Position numbers and translations under genes: made by a program
In this document: positions 45,185 to 54,289 of the stretch, in pieces
How the letters are laid out: each line of letters opens with the position of its first letter
Numbering within the stretch: the stretch's first letter is position 1
NCBI GenBank assembly: GCA_018262855.1
Contig: JADFDO010000011.1
Location: 1 to 64,000, forward strand
Length of the DNA: 64,000 bases
Origin: Methanolinea sp.
Lineage (GTDB): Archaea; Halobacteriota; Methanomicrobia; Methanomicrobiales; Methanospirillaceae
Direction: 5' to 3'
Notes under the pieces: model-generated
What the model was told of the DNA's origin: nothing
The model's database searches: none
The model's input: the letters and a program-made list of their open reading frames with translations, nothing else

Positions 45185-48100
45185 ATGAAATCATTGCAAA
45201 TATTGAACGGGATTCTTCTTCTTGCCTGTGCACTGCTTGCTACCAGCGCAAGTGCGATCCCCTTTGCATATATCACGAATTCTGGAGACAACACGGTCTC
45301 TGTGATTGATCCCTCTGCAGATATGGCCATCGCAACGGTGGGTGTAGGACAGAAACCGTATGGGGTTGCCGGCAGTCCGGATGGAAAAACGGTGTATGTG
45401 ACAAACTATCCATTGGTAATTACCAATCCCGGCACGGTCTCTGTCATTGATACCGCAATCAACACTGTAATTGCGACAGTGACTGTAGGATGCTGGCCTC
45501 ATGGAATTGCGGTAAGCCCCGATGGAACACGGGTGTACGTGGCAAACCAGTGGGACAACACCGTTTCTGTGATCGATACTGCGACACACGGCGTGACCAG
45601 AACAGTAGGTGTAGGGGAAGATCCTTATGGAGTTGCAGTCAGCCCGGATGGAACAAGGGTGTATGTGACACGATCAGGGGTTGACAAAGTCTCTGTGATT
45701 GATACCGCTGCCCTCACTGTTCTCTATGACATAAGCGTAGGAGACAATCCGAAAGGAATTGCAGTCAGCCCGGATGGAACAAGGCTATACGTGGGAAACG
45801 AGGGCACTGAGTGGAACGGCAACGACACAGTCTCTGTGATTGATACCGCCACACATACCGTGATTGCAACAGCGTATATTGGTGAAGGGCCCCGGGGAGT
45901 TGCAGTCAGCCCGGATGGAACAAGAGTCTACGTGGCTAATTATTTTTCCGACGCCGTCTACGTGATTGATACCGCCACATATTCCGTGATCGATGCGATA
46001 AGTGTGGGTGATGCACCGTATGGAGTTTCGGTTACCCGGGATGGGACGATGGTGTATGTGGCAAACTCCGGGAGCAATAATGTCTACGTGATCGATACCG
46101 CCACACACACCGTGATCTACAGGATGAACACAGGAACCACCCCAATCGCATTTGGGAATTGTATCGGGAGCCTCCCTCCCAAGATAACATGCATCTTCCC
46201 GGCATCCGGCGCATTACATGGCGGCACGTCAGTGTTCATCACCGGGGCCAACTTTTACGGAGTCACCTCAGTGACCTTTGGTGGCCAGCCAGCTACGTCG
46301 TTCACGGTTGACAATGCGACACATATTACCGCGATTGCACCTGTACACGAAGCCGGCCCTGTAGATGTGGTGGTCACGACACCGGAAGGATCAGTGACCA
46401 GGACCCAGGGATATTCCTATGCACCACTCGCAAAAATTGTTACTCTCTCTCCTTCATCCGGCACATTCTATGGCGGCACATCAGTGACAATTACCGGAAC
46501 CAACTTTGACGGAACCAGCTCAGTGACCTTTGGTGGTCAGCCAGCTACCTCGTTTGTGGTTGACAATGCGTCGAAGATCACCGCGACGACTCCCGTGCAT
46601 GTTCCCGGTCCTGTAGATGTGGTGGTCACCACGCCAGGTGGTTCGGCAACCAGGGCCAACGGGTATACCTATGTCAACTCCGGATTACCGGTCATCAAAA
46701 GCATCTCCCCAACATCCGGCACCATAGATGGCGGCACGTCAGTGTTCATCACCGGAAGTAACCTGAACTGGGCGAGTTCGGTCACCTTTGGTGGTCAGCC
46801 AGCCACCTCGTTTGTGGTTGACAGTGCATCGCAGATCACTGCTGTCATACCGGCGCATGCACCCGGTCCTGTAGATGTGGTGGTCACGACACCGGCCGGC
46901 TCGGGAACCCGCACATACGCGTTCACGTATATTACACCGATGGGGCCGTCATATGCCTACATCTCGAATTCGTGGGACGATTACGTGTCAGTCATTGATG
47001 TCGACTCAAACGCACCGGTCGCCTCGGTCGGGGTGGGAGACTATCCGGATGGTGTTGCTGTGAACCCAGATGGAACGTGGGTGTATGTGGCAAACAGCCT
47101 GAGCAACACGGTCTCCGTCATTGACACCGCCACAAATGCTGTGGCTGCCACGATACCGGTGGGATTGGATCCTTCCGGAGTTGCTGCAAGCCCTGATGGG
47201 ACAAGGGTGTACGTAGCGAACTATGGTGGCAACGATATCTCCGTTATTGATACCAGTACAAATTCTGTTATCGCTACGGTGGAAGTTGGAGGAAATCCCC
47301 GTGGAGTCGCAGTCACTCCAGATGGTAAAAAGGTCTATGTGGCAAACCAGGCCAGCAGCTATGTCACGGTGATTGATGCGGTTACACACAGTGTGATCAC
47401 TACCGTGTATTCAGGAGGTGCTCCTTATGGAGTTACAATCAGCCCGGATGGTACAAGGGTCTATGTGGCAACCATGTGGGCCAACACTGTGTCTGTGATT
47501 GACACTGGTACAGATACTGTGGTAGCCACGGTGCCTGTGGGCAACTATCCCTATGGTGTTGCAGTCAGCCCCGATGGATCGAGGGTGTTCGTGGCAAACG
47601 GAAACGCAGTAAATTCAAATCCCACCCCCTCGGTTTCTGTAATTGATACCGCCACGAATGCTGTGATAGCGACGATACCTGTGGGATCATGGCCTTTTGG
47701 CGTCGCAGTTACTCCGGATGGAACAAAGGTGTTTGTGGCAAACGCAGGAAGCAACAGCGTCTCTGTGATTGATATTGTGACAAATTCTGTTATTGACTCG
47801 ATTGGTGTTGGGAACTTTCCCTCAGTATACGGGAATTTCATTGGGAACCTGCCGCTCCCCAAGATCAAATTCATCACCCCGATGTACGGCACAACCCTTG
47901 GCGGAACTACCGTTGTTATCACCGGGACAGGATTCTCAAGGGCAAGTTCAGTCACTTTCGGGGGTATTCCGGCCACCTCAATCACCGTTGACAGTGACAC
48001 GCAGATCACCGCGGTTGCACCAGCACATGAAGCCTCCCAGGTAGATGTAGTGGTTACGACCCCGTATGGCTCGGTGACAAGGAAACAATCGTATACCTAC

Positions 48101-49762
48101 CGGGAACAGCCCCACCCCACGCCGACAATCGGTTCTCCGCCGGTAGGATCGACGGTTGAGCCAACTCCAACGTCTGCAGGTGGCTCTCTCCAGGCTGATT
48201 TCACCGCTTCAAGCACATCAGGTGTTGCCCCCTTCACTGTGTTATTCCAGGATACCTCGCAGGGGAATCCGACCGGTTGGAACTGGGATATTAACGGTGA
48301 CGGGTTCAAGGATTACGATGGGAGCACCTGTGAACATACGTTCACTGAACCCGGCACTTACACGGTTTCACTCTCAGTGACAAGGGATGGAGAGCTCGAC
48401 AGCGTTATCCGAGCTGACTATATCCAGGCATTAGGGGAAATTCCTTTTCCACAGATTATCCTTATACCTATGCATCCGGGCTGGAACTTTATCTCTTTCC
48501 CACAAAAACTTGTAGAAGGACACCGGACCGCTGGTGAAGTGTTCAGTGGTGTGGACACAGGGGGACACGCGATTTACTGGTATGATGCATCATATCAGAC
48601 CTGGAATCAGGTGAATCCCCTCGATTCTCTTGACCCCTTCAAGGGATACTGGATTTATTCTGTTTCATCAGCACAGATCCCGCTCACCTTTTACGTAAAT
48701 CCACCGATGGAACAGACAGTCGTGCTGCAGCCGGGATGGAACGCAATCGGATTTGCCTTCGAATACTCTGCACGGGAAGGGTTGTATTCCGTGAAGGACG
48801 CCTGGACCCAGTTGATCGGGTATGACAGCGAATCCCAGATGTACGAGACCTCGATTGTCAACGGTGGTTCGGGAGCCCACAGCATTTTGAATTTCGTGAT
48901 TCCAGGAAAGGGATACTGGGTGTTCATGAGTGAGGGAGGGGCGTTGTCCTTCTCCATCTATCCCCTGGAAACAGATTTTCCGATCGTAGATGAGTCCTAT
49001 CCTGTCTACAGGACTATCATTCCCAACCTCACCAATCAGGAGATACAACAACTCGGTGCTCTTTTCGGGGTGTCCGGAGAAGTCGAAGATTTCATTCCTT
49101 CATCGGGAATCTCCAGGATTACTGATTATTCGAGAGATCCTTATGCAATTTTTGAATTTAATCGCAATTCAGGGGCATACAGGTACCTGATTCCTGACAT
49201 GGTATTTCCAGCCTCAACCGGTATCCAACCGGACCTTCCATCCGATGAAGAGGCACGGATCATTGCGACAGAGTACCTCCAGGAAAGGGATCTTTTCCCT
49301 GCCGATCTGCACTTCAGTGGTGTCAGCATCGGATCATCGTCCGGGGAATATTCCGCGGAATCTCAGATTGTCTTTGTTCTCACCAAGCATATTGGTTTCA
49401 CGAGGGAGATCGCTGGCATTCCGGTATACAATACTGGCATCACAGTCACCATCGGGGAGGGTGGGGAGGTGGTGGGAGTCACGAATACTGTACGTCACTA
49501 TGACCCTGTTCCTGTCCGGTATATGAAAATTCGTACACCAGCGCAGGCGTACGAGCAGCTCCGTGCAGACGACCTCATCATGCGGCCATTATGCTGCACC
49601 AGTTATTTTGCAGTCAGGAACATCTCGCTCGGTTACTGTATTGAGGATACGGTCAGCACAGAGGAATACATGCTGCCAGTCTATGCATTTGCATGCCATG
49701 AACCATCCGGTACTGAGGATATTACCCTGTTTGTGTGGGCGGTGGACCCGTCTGATGTGTAA
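45185..49762 (+). CDS. Giant surface protein: two YVTN beta-propellers, IPT/TIG, PKD and GWN domains
   Basis: This 1525-residue protein has a signal peptide (~1-25) and a first YVTN propeller (~25-325) of ~42-residue repeats with VYVAN, VSVIDTAT and VAVSPDGTRV. Three IPT/TIG domains (~328-583; SGTFYGGTSVTITGTNF), a second propeller (~589-893), a fourth IPT (~892-975) and a PKD domain (~1003-1082) follow. A GWN region (~1098-1258) matches the protein at 6554. The C-terminal ~265 residues are unassigned. There is no C-terminal membrane anchor. It is probably a surface or matrix protein. ATG 45185 gives the best signal peptide. Confidence 0.88.
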   Translation: MKSLQILNGILLLACALLATSASAIPFAYITNSGDNTVSVIDPSADMAIATVGVGQKPYGVAGSPDGKTVYVTNYPLVITNPGTVSVIDTAINTVIATVTVGCWPHGIAVSPDGTRVYVANQWDNTVSVIDTATHGVTRTVGVGEDPYGVAVSPDGTRVYVTRSGVDKVSVIDTAALTVLYDISVGDNPKGIAVSPDGTRLYVGNEGTEWNGNDTVSVIDTATHTVIATAYIGEGPRGVAVSPDGTRVYVANYFSDAVYVIDTATYSVIDAISVGDAPYGVSVTRDGTMVYVANSGSNNVYVIDTATHTVIYRMNTGTTPIAFGNCIGSLPPKITCIFPASGALHGGTSVFITGANFYGVTSVTFGGQPATSFTVDNATHITAIAPVHEAGPVDVVVTTPEGSVTRTQGYSYAPLAKIVTLSPSSGTFYGGTSVTITGTNFDGTSSVTFGGQPATSFVVDNASKITATTPVHVPGPVDVVVTTPGGSATRANGYTYVNSGLPVIKSISPTSGTIDGGTSVFITGSNLNWASSVTFGGQPATSFVVDSASQITAVIPAHAPGPVDVVVTTPAGSGTRTYAFTYITPMGPSYAYISNSWDDYVSVIDVDSNAPVASVGVGDYPDGVAVNPDGTWVYVANSLSNTVSVIDTATNAVAATIPVGLDPSGVAASPDGTRVYVANYGGNDISVIDTSTNSVIATVEVGGNPRGVAVTPDGKKVYVANQASSYVTVIDAVTHSVITTVYSGGAPYGVTISPDGTRVYVATMWANTVSVIDTGTDTVVATVPVGNYPYGVAVSPDGSRVFVANGNAVNSNPTPSVSVIDTATNAVIATIPVGSWPFGVAVTPDGTKVFVANAGSNSVSVIDIVTNSVIDSIGVGNFPSVYGNFIGNLPLPKIKFITPMYGTTLGGTTVVITGTGFSRASSVTFGGIPATSITVDSDTQITAVAPAHEASQVDVVVTTPYGSVTRKQSYTYREQPHPTPTIGSPPVGSTVEPTPTSAGGSLQADFTASSTSGVAPFTVLFQDTSQGNPTGWNWDINGDGFKDYDGSTCEHTFTEPGTYTVSLSVTRDGELDSVIRADYIQALGEIPFPQIILIPMHPGWNFISFPQKLVEGHRTAGEVFSGVDTGGHAIYWYDASYQTWNQVNPLDSLDPFKGYWIYSVSSAQIPLTFYVNPPMEQTVVLQPGWNAIGFAFEYSAREGLYSVKDAWTQLIGYDSESQMYETSIVNGGSGAHSILNFVIPGKGYWVFMSEGGALSFSIYPLETDFPIVDESYPVYRTIIPNLTNQEIQQLGALFGVSGEVEDFIPSSGISRITDYSRDPYAIFEFNRNSGAYRYLIPDMVFPASTGIQPDLPSDEEARIIATEYLQERDLFPADLHFSGVSIGSSSGEYSAESQIVFVLTKHIGFTREIAGIPVYNTGITVTIGEGGEVVGVTNTVRHYDPVPVRYMKIRTPAQAYEQLRADDLIMRPLCCTSYFAVRNISLGYCIEDTVSTEEYMLPVYAFACHEPSGTEDITLFVWAVDPSDV

Positions 49763-50008
49763 AAGGGTATAGAGTCATTTTTTCCATCGATTCTGCTAAC
49801 AAATAATTAAGGAGAATTTGGACTTATCCATTGACGAAAATCATGGAAAAAAGCGAGGAGAGTCGATCTATTATTTAAGTGCGATTAACCCCGCCGCCCC
49901 CGATGGGCGCCCCGGCGGCGGTTCAGTGACTGAATCGGCATGCAGATAACAACGTCGATTCAGTCTCCCTATGTAATTCCCCGAGGAGGCTAAATTTTAC
50001 CTTTGCCC
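49763..50008. repeat. MITE-like intergenic element, copy 3 (shorter)
   Basis: Starts directly after the giant gene: GGGTATAGAGTCATT at 49765, then the central hairpin in 49881-49926 (GCGATTAACC, CCGCCGCCCCCGATGGGCGC). The left spacing is 116 bp, as in the other copies, but the right arm is ~45 bp shorter and its terminal repeat (GGCTAAATTTTACC) is degenerate. 50009-50261 contains only a T-run, a weak promoter and upstream extensions of the dehydratase frame. Confidence 0.6.
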
Positions 50009-50261
50009 ATGTTTTTTTTTATAAGAATCGCAAGCAGTTCAACCTCGGTTTTGATTCCCTGATTTTCCTCTTAAAATATTCTCTTATCCGCATGTGGGGA
50101 AATCCCGGACCATCGCGAAAGACCTGACCGTAAAGAGATTGGGGAAGATCTCGGAGATCTTCCCGGTCCGCGCAGAATGCACAATGAAATTTTCCCGAAA
50201 CGCTGCTATTTCTCCCCAAAATACAAGAACAGGGAAGACGCATACATTGGTGAAACCTATC

Positions 50262-51515
50262 ATGGCAGCAACGCTTGTCGAGAAGATATTCTCCAGGAGA
50301 TGCGGACACCCTGTCAGGGCTGGCGAAGTCATCATGGCTCCCGTGGATGCGGCGATGATCCATGATATCACCGGACCGCTGGCAGTCCAGAAGTTCCGCG
50401 AGATGGGTGGTAAGAAAGTATTCGATCCGGGCAAAATAGTGCTCCTCTTCGATCACCAGATCCCTGCAGATTCTCTTCCGGCAGCAGAGAACCATGTGTT
50501 CTTAAGGAAATTCGCCATCGAGCAGCAGATCGAGAACCTCGATATCAAGGAGGGGATCTGCCACCAGGTGGTGATGGAGAGGGGACGGACTGCACCAGGC
50601 GAGATCATCGTCGGTGCCGACTCCCACACCTGCATGTACGGAGCAGCAGGAGCGTTCTCGACCGGGATCGGGTCGACAGACATGGGATTCGTACTCAAGT
50701 TCGGGGCTCTCTACTTCCGGGTCCCGGAGACCATCAGGCTCGACATCACCGGCAATTTCCCGACAAGGGTCGGTGCAAAAGACCTGATCCTTGCCATTGC
50801 AGGGAAGATCGGGGCAGATGGGGCCACCTACCAGGCACTCGAGTTTGCCGGCGAGACCATGCAGAAGATGGACATGCCTGGCCGCATGACCTGCTGCAAC
50901 ATGGCCGTCGAGATGGGTGCAAAGGTCGGGATCGTTCCGCCCGATACCGTGACCTGGGAGTACCTGAAGGCAAGGAGAAAGGGAGTTACGCCATTCCCGC
51001 TGGAGAGCGACAGAGACGCAACCTTCTCCGCACGCCACCAGATCGATGTGAGCACACTTTCGCCGAAAGTGGCAACCCCGCACAATGTCGACCAGGTGGT
51101 GGATGTCGGGAAAGTTGCCGGAACCCATATCGACCAGGTCTTCATCGGGTCCTGCACGAACGGCCGGTACGAGGACCTGGCCGAGGCAGCCGAGGTGCTC
51201 GGGAACCGCAAGTTCCATGATGATGTGAGAGTGCTCGTCATCCCCGCATCCCGTGCGGAGTACTTAAAAGCACTCCGGGCCGGGATCATCGAGCAGTTCG
51301 TCGCAGCCGGGGCACTTGTCGAGTCTCCCTGTTGTGGCCCCTGCATGGGAGGAGCATTTGGACTGCTGGCGCCGGGCGAGGTCTCGCTCTCGACCTCGAA
51401 CAGGAACTTCAAGGGCCGACAGGGGAGCTCCGAATCGTTCGTATACCTCTGCTCACCGGCAACCGCGGCGGCAAGCGCACTCCGTGGCGAGATCACCGAC
51501 CCGAGGGAGGTGTGA
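50262..51515 (+). CDS. Aconitase-family dehydratase large subunit (3-isopropylmalate dehydratase or homoaconitase)
   Basis: This 417-residue protein has the aconitase Fe-S core: DHQIPADSLPAAENH, VGADSHTCMYGAAGAFSTGIGSTDMG, GSCTNGRYEDL and ESPCCGPCMGG with the three cluster cysteines. The length fits the archaeal split form. ATG 50262 follows GGTGA; the longer frame upstream is not family-like. It pairs with the small subunit two bases downstream. Archaeal homologues serve leucine, isoleucine (citramalate) or the 2-oxosuberate route to coenzyme B. I cannot tell which. Confidence 0.85.
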   Translation: MAATLVEKIFSRRCGHPVRAGEVIMAPVDAAMIHDITGPLAVQKFREMGGKKVFDPGKIVLLFDHQIPADSLPAAENHVFLRKFAIEQQIENLDIKEGICHQVVMERGRTAPGEIIVGADSHTCMYGAAGAFSTGIGSTDMGFVLKFGALYFRVPETIRLDITGNFPTRVGAKDLILAIAGKIGADGATYQALEFAGETMQKMDMPGRMTCCNMAVEMGAKVGIVPPDTVTWEYLKARRKGVTPFPLESDRDATFSARHQIDVSTLSPKVATPHNVDQVVDVGKVAGTHIDQVFIGSCTNGRYEDLAEAAEVLGNRKFHDDVRVLVIPASRAEYLKALRAGIIEQFVAAGALVESPCCGPCMGGAFGLLAPGEVSLSTSNRNFKGRQGSSESFVYLCSPATAAASALRGEITDPREV

Positions 51516-51517
51516 CG

Positions 51518-52015
51518 ATGAGGACATGGAAATTCGGTGACAATATCGATACCGATGCAATCGTCCCCGGGAGATACCTGACCATCTACGATCCGGCAAC
51601 CCTCGCTTCCCATGCGTTCGAAGGCACGAGGGACGAGTATGCAAAACAGGTAAAGGAGGGCGATATCATCGTCGCCGGCCGGAACTTCGGGTGCGGTTCA
51701 TCGAGGGAGCACGCACCCCTCGCCCTCTCGGGTGCGGGAGTCCGGTTCATCATCGCGAGGTCATTTGCCCGGATCTTCTACCGGAACGCGATCAGCGTCG
51801 GGCTCCTTCCCCTGGTCTGTCCCGATGCCGACAAGATTCCTGACGGCTCCGAGCTGGTCGTGCAGATGAACGAGGGATACGTGGTATCCGGAGGAAAGAG
51901 ATACGCAATCGAGCCGGTGCCAGGATTCTTACAGGAGATCGTGAATGCCGGCGGGCTCGTGGAGTATGCACGAAGGCTCGAGGAGGTAAAGACATGCACA
52001 GGGTCGCGATCATAG
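51518..52015 (+). CDS. Aconitase-family dehydratase small subunit
   Basis: This 165-residue swivel subunit has [17 protein letters not shown], the [13 protein letters not shown] motif and [15 protein letters not shown]. Residues at the substrate loop read RYLTIYDP. As I recall, YLRT marks homoaconitase and YLVx isopropylmalate dehydratase, so this is neither exactly. GGAGGTGTGACG gives a strong ribosome binding site before ATG 51518. Its last 22 bases overlap the dehydrogenase gene. Confidence 0.88.
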   Translation: MRTWKFGDNIDTDAIVPGRYLTIYDPATLASHAFEGTRDEYAKQVKEGDIIVAGRNFGCGSSREHAPLALSGAGVRFIIARSFARIFYRNAISVGLLPLVCPDADKIPDGSELVVQMNEGYVVSGGKRYAIEPVPGFLQEIVNAGGLVEYARRLEEVKTCTGSRS

Positions 52016-53109
52016 GCGGCGACGGGATCGGTCCCGAGATTATCCGGGAAGGAAGAAAAGTCCTCGAGGTTTCAGGCGACAGGTACGGGTTCTCGCTCGG
52101 GTTTGACGAATTCGATCTTGGCGCAGACAGGTATCTTGCAACCGGAGAACTCCTCCCCGAGGACACCCTGAAGGAACTAGGAAAATACAGGGCAATCTAC
52201 TTCGGGGCGATCGGGGACGAGCGGGTCAAACCCGGCATCCTGGAGAAGGGAATCCTCCTCGCACTCCGGTTCCATTTCGACCAGTATGTCAACCTCCGCC
52301 CGATCAGGCTCCTTCCCGGGGTATCCACTCCTCTGGCCGGGAAGAAGCCCTCCGATATAGACTTCGTCGTCGTTCGGGAGAACACTGAGGACTTCTACGT
52401 CGGGATTGGCGGGCGGTTCAAAGGTTCCCAGAAGGCGACGCTTGAGATCAAACGCGAGCTCTACAATGTAAAGTTCGGGCTCGACATCGACAGCGATGCA
52501 GAGGAGATCGGGTACCAGATCGGGGTTATCACCCGTGAAGGCTCCCGGAGGGTCATCTCATTCGCCTGCGACCTCGCAAAGCGGAGGAGAGGAAAGCTCA
52601 CTTCGGTCGACAAGGCAAACGTCCTCTCCGATATCTACGGGCTCTGGAGGGAAGTCTTCACTGAGGTGACCGCAGGATACCCGGGTCTTACCACGGAGTT
52701 CAACTTCGTTGATGCAGTCACGATGTGGTTTGTCAAGAACCCCGAGTGGTTCGATGTCGTCGTTACCCCTAACATGTTCGGCGATATCATCACCGATCTC
52801 GGTGCCATGATCCAGGGAGGCATGGGGCTTGCTCCGGGAGGAAACATCAATCCCTCGGGAACCTCCATGTTTGAGCCCATCCACGGGTCGGCACCCAAGT
52901 ACAAGGGTCAGGGAATTGCGAACCCCATGGCGACCATCTGGGCAGGATCCATGCTCCTCGACCACCTTGGCGAACATGAGGCTGCCGAAGGCGTGCTCAA
53001 AGCACTCGGGCAATCGATCCTCGATGGTGTTGTCACGAAAGACATGGGAGGATCTTCCCGGACCTCAGATGTAGGCGACTACGTCGCTGCTCTGGTCAGG
53101 AAGCAGTAA
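51994..53109 (+). CDS. Isopropylmalate/homoisocitrate dehydrogenase family enzyme
   Basis: This 371-residue beta-decarboxylating dehydrogenase has the family start [12 protein letters not shown], the substrate-binding segment [43 protein letters not shown], the metal-site region [23 protein letters not shown] and the NAD-site HGSAPKY. It oxidises and decarboxylates the product of the preceding dehydratase. AGGAGGT precedes ATG 51994. Coupling to both dehydratase genes makes one pathway unit, for leucine or for coenzyme B chain extension. Confidence 0.88.
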   Translation: MHRVAIIGGDGIGPEIIREGRKVLEVSGDRYGFSLGFDEFDLGADRYLATGELLPEDTLKELGKYRAIYFGAIGDERVKPGILEKGILLALRFHFDQYVNLRPIRLLPGVSTPLAGKKPSDIDFVVVRENTEDFYVGIGGRFKGSQKATLEIKRELYNVKFGLDIDSDAEEIGYQIGVITREGSRRVISFACDLAKRRRGKLTSVDKANVLSDIYGLWREVFTEVTAGYPGLTTEFNFVDAVTMWFVKNPEWFDVVVTPNMFGDIITDLGAMIQGGMGLAPGGNINPSGTSMFEPIHGSAPKYKGQGIANPMATIWAGSMLLDHLGEHEAAEGVLKALGQSILDGVVTKDMGGSSRTSDVGDYVAALVRKQ

Positions 53110-53290
53110 TCCCTGGTTGACACTCTTTTTTCCGATACGAGTCGGGATTTTCATCTGTGGATTTTGCTTTTTCAGGGGAATAGAATAAAAAGAAGACTCT
53201 TTTACTCATTCTTTCAATTTTCCATGTGCCATAGGGAAAAGTAACTCAATAAACGCCAAACAAGTATTTGAACCGCAGCCGTTCTCACTC

Positions 53291-53397
53291 GAACAACTTA
53301 TATCAGGTTGTTCAATAATGACTGTGAATCTTGAGGTGACCGCAGGTCGCCCCGGGTCGAGGGCGGTAGCCCCGCGGTATTTTCGGGGGCGGCGGCA
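53291..53397 (+). ncRNA. Candidate GC-rich structured RNA with its own promoter
   Basis: GAACAAC-N9-GTTGTTC (53291-53313) is an exact inverted repeat with a TATA-like centre (TTATATCAG). About 25 bp later begins a GC-rich island (53334-53397) in otherwise AT-rich DNA. It can fold as GGTGACC-GCA-GGTCGCC, CGCCC/GGGCG and CCCCG/CGGGG hairpins. A T-rich stretch near 53455-53470 could end it. There is no ORF. The remaining DNA in 53110-53552 shows nothing further. Confidence 0.4.
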
Positions 53398-53552
53398 TCT
53401 ATCGTGTATGAGATATAATAGTAATAATTTGGATATTCATTTTGATACCAATATTTCATTTTTTCTTTAAATTTTGGCCCGATTTATTCAAAAAAATAAG
53501 GGCAACGATAATCCTGACTCACTTAAAAAAAAAGGAACCCCTCAACCGACTA

Positions 53553-54008
53553 TTACGCCGTCATCCGGTCCGCAGCCTCAGAGGAACAATACGATGAGAG
53601 CGGCATCGAGAAGTCCGTGATCGTGTGATCCCTGGCAGCCTCTTGGTATGGTGCTGCGGGAAGCTCCATGATGCGGGCGAACCGCTCCCGGTAGTTGAGC
53701 ACTTCGACAAGGGAGTCAAGGGAGAGCGTGAACCGGTCGCCATTCACGAGATCGATATTGAGCGCCTTTCCCGAGCGCGAGACCTGGGCATTCCCCGCCT
53801 TTCCACCGAGATACTCCATCCAGTTCTGTTTGATCCGGACGACAGCCGCCGGAGTTCCACGCTGGATGGCTCCCTTCACCTCGTCGATGAGTATGCAGAG
53901 CCTCGCCCCGAATATTGTGAGCTCGAGGACTTCGCGTGGGGTCCCGTCACTGTCGAGGACTTTCTTTCCATCCCTGGTAAGGTATCCTGCTCTTTGCATC
54001 TCACTCAC
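53553..54008 (-). CDS. Uncharacterised 151-residue protein
   Basis: I do not recognise a family. The protein is soluble, with no signal or membrane segment. It has LTRDGKKVLDSDGTPREVLELTIFGARLCILIDEVKGAIQ in the first half and strands such as SGKALNIDLVNGDRFTLSLDSLVEVL in the middle, so an alpha/beta or beta-barrel fold is likely. The C-terminal ~35 residues are low in structure. Codon use is like its neighbours. ATG 53999 is an alternative start. Confidence 0.6.
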   Translation of the reverse strand: MSEMQRAGYLTRDGKKVLDSDGTPREVLELTIFGARLCILIDEVKGAIQRGTPAAVVRIKQNWMEYLGGKAGNAQVSRSGKALNIDLVNGDRFTLSLDSLVEVLNYRERFARIMELPAAPYQEAARDHTITDFSMPLSSYCSSEAADRMTA

Positions 54009-54108
54009 CTCACTCTTATCCTCTCACGATCCGGGTATATAAGGGCTCGATATGCGCGGGGTGAAAGTAAAAAACGAGAGACTTCACTCCTTCATGCACA
54101 CATACAAA

Positions 54109-54265
54109 ATGAACATGGCAAAGCCATTTTGATATTCACTGCCTGTGACAGACAAGTGGTCGAACTTTTCGAATGAACATGGCAAAGCCATTTTGATACT
54201 CACTGCCTGTGACTGACAAGTGGTCGAACTTTTCGAATGAACATGGCAAAGCCATTTTCATAGTG
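54109..54265. repeat. 64 bp tandem hairpin-repeat array, three units
   Basis: ATGAACATGGCAAAGCCATTTT begins at 54109, 54173 and 54237, exactly 64 bp apart. The stem ATGGC/GCCAT surrounds an AAA loop. Units 1 and 2 differ at only two positions over 64 bp; unit 3 stops after TTTTCATAGTGAAAAA. The array lies 25 bp beyond the stop of the nitrogenase-like K gene. The spacer block GACAAGTGGTCGAACTT is alignable with TAAGTAGTCGAAATT in the array at 10431. Confidence 0.8.
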
Positions 54266-54289
54266 AAAAAGGGGGACGCGGCCTCGCGT

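Noticed and set aside
50094-50261. Long N-terminal extension of the dehydratase large subunit
   Set aside because: It is not similar to the family and the GGTGA-ATG at 50262 gives the normal N-terminus.
54109-54265. Regular 64 bp spacing that resembles a CRISPR array
   Set aside because: The spacers are nearly identical between units (two changes over 64 bp), and only three units exist. There are no Cas1/Cas2 genes nearby.
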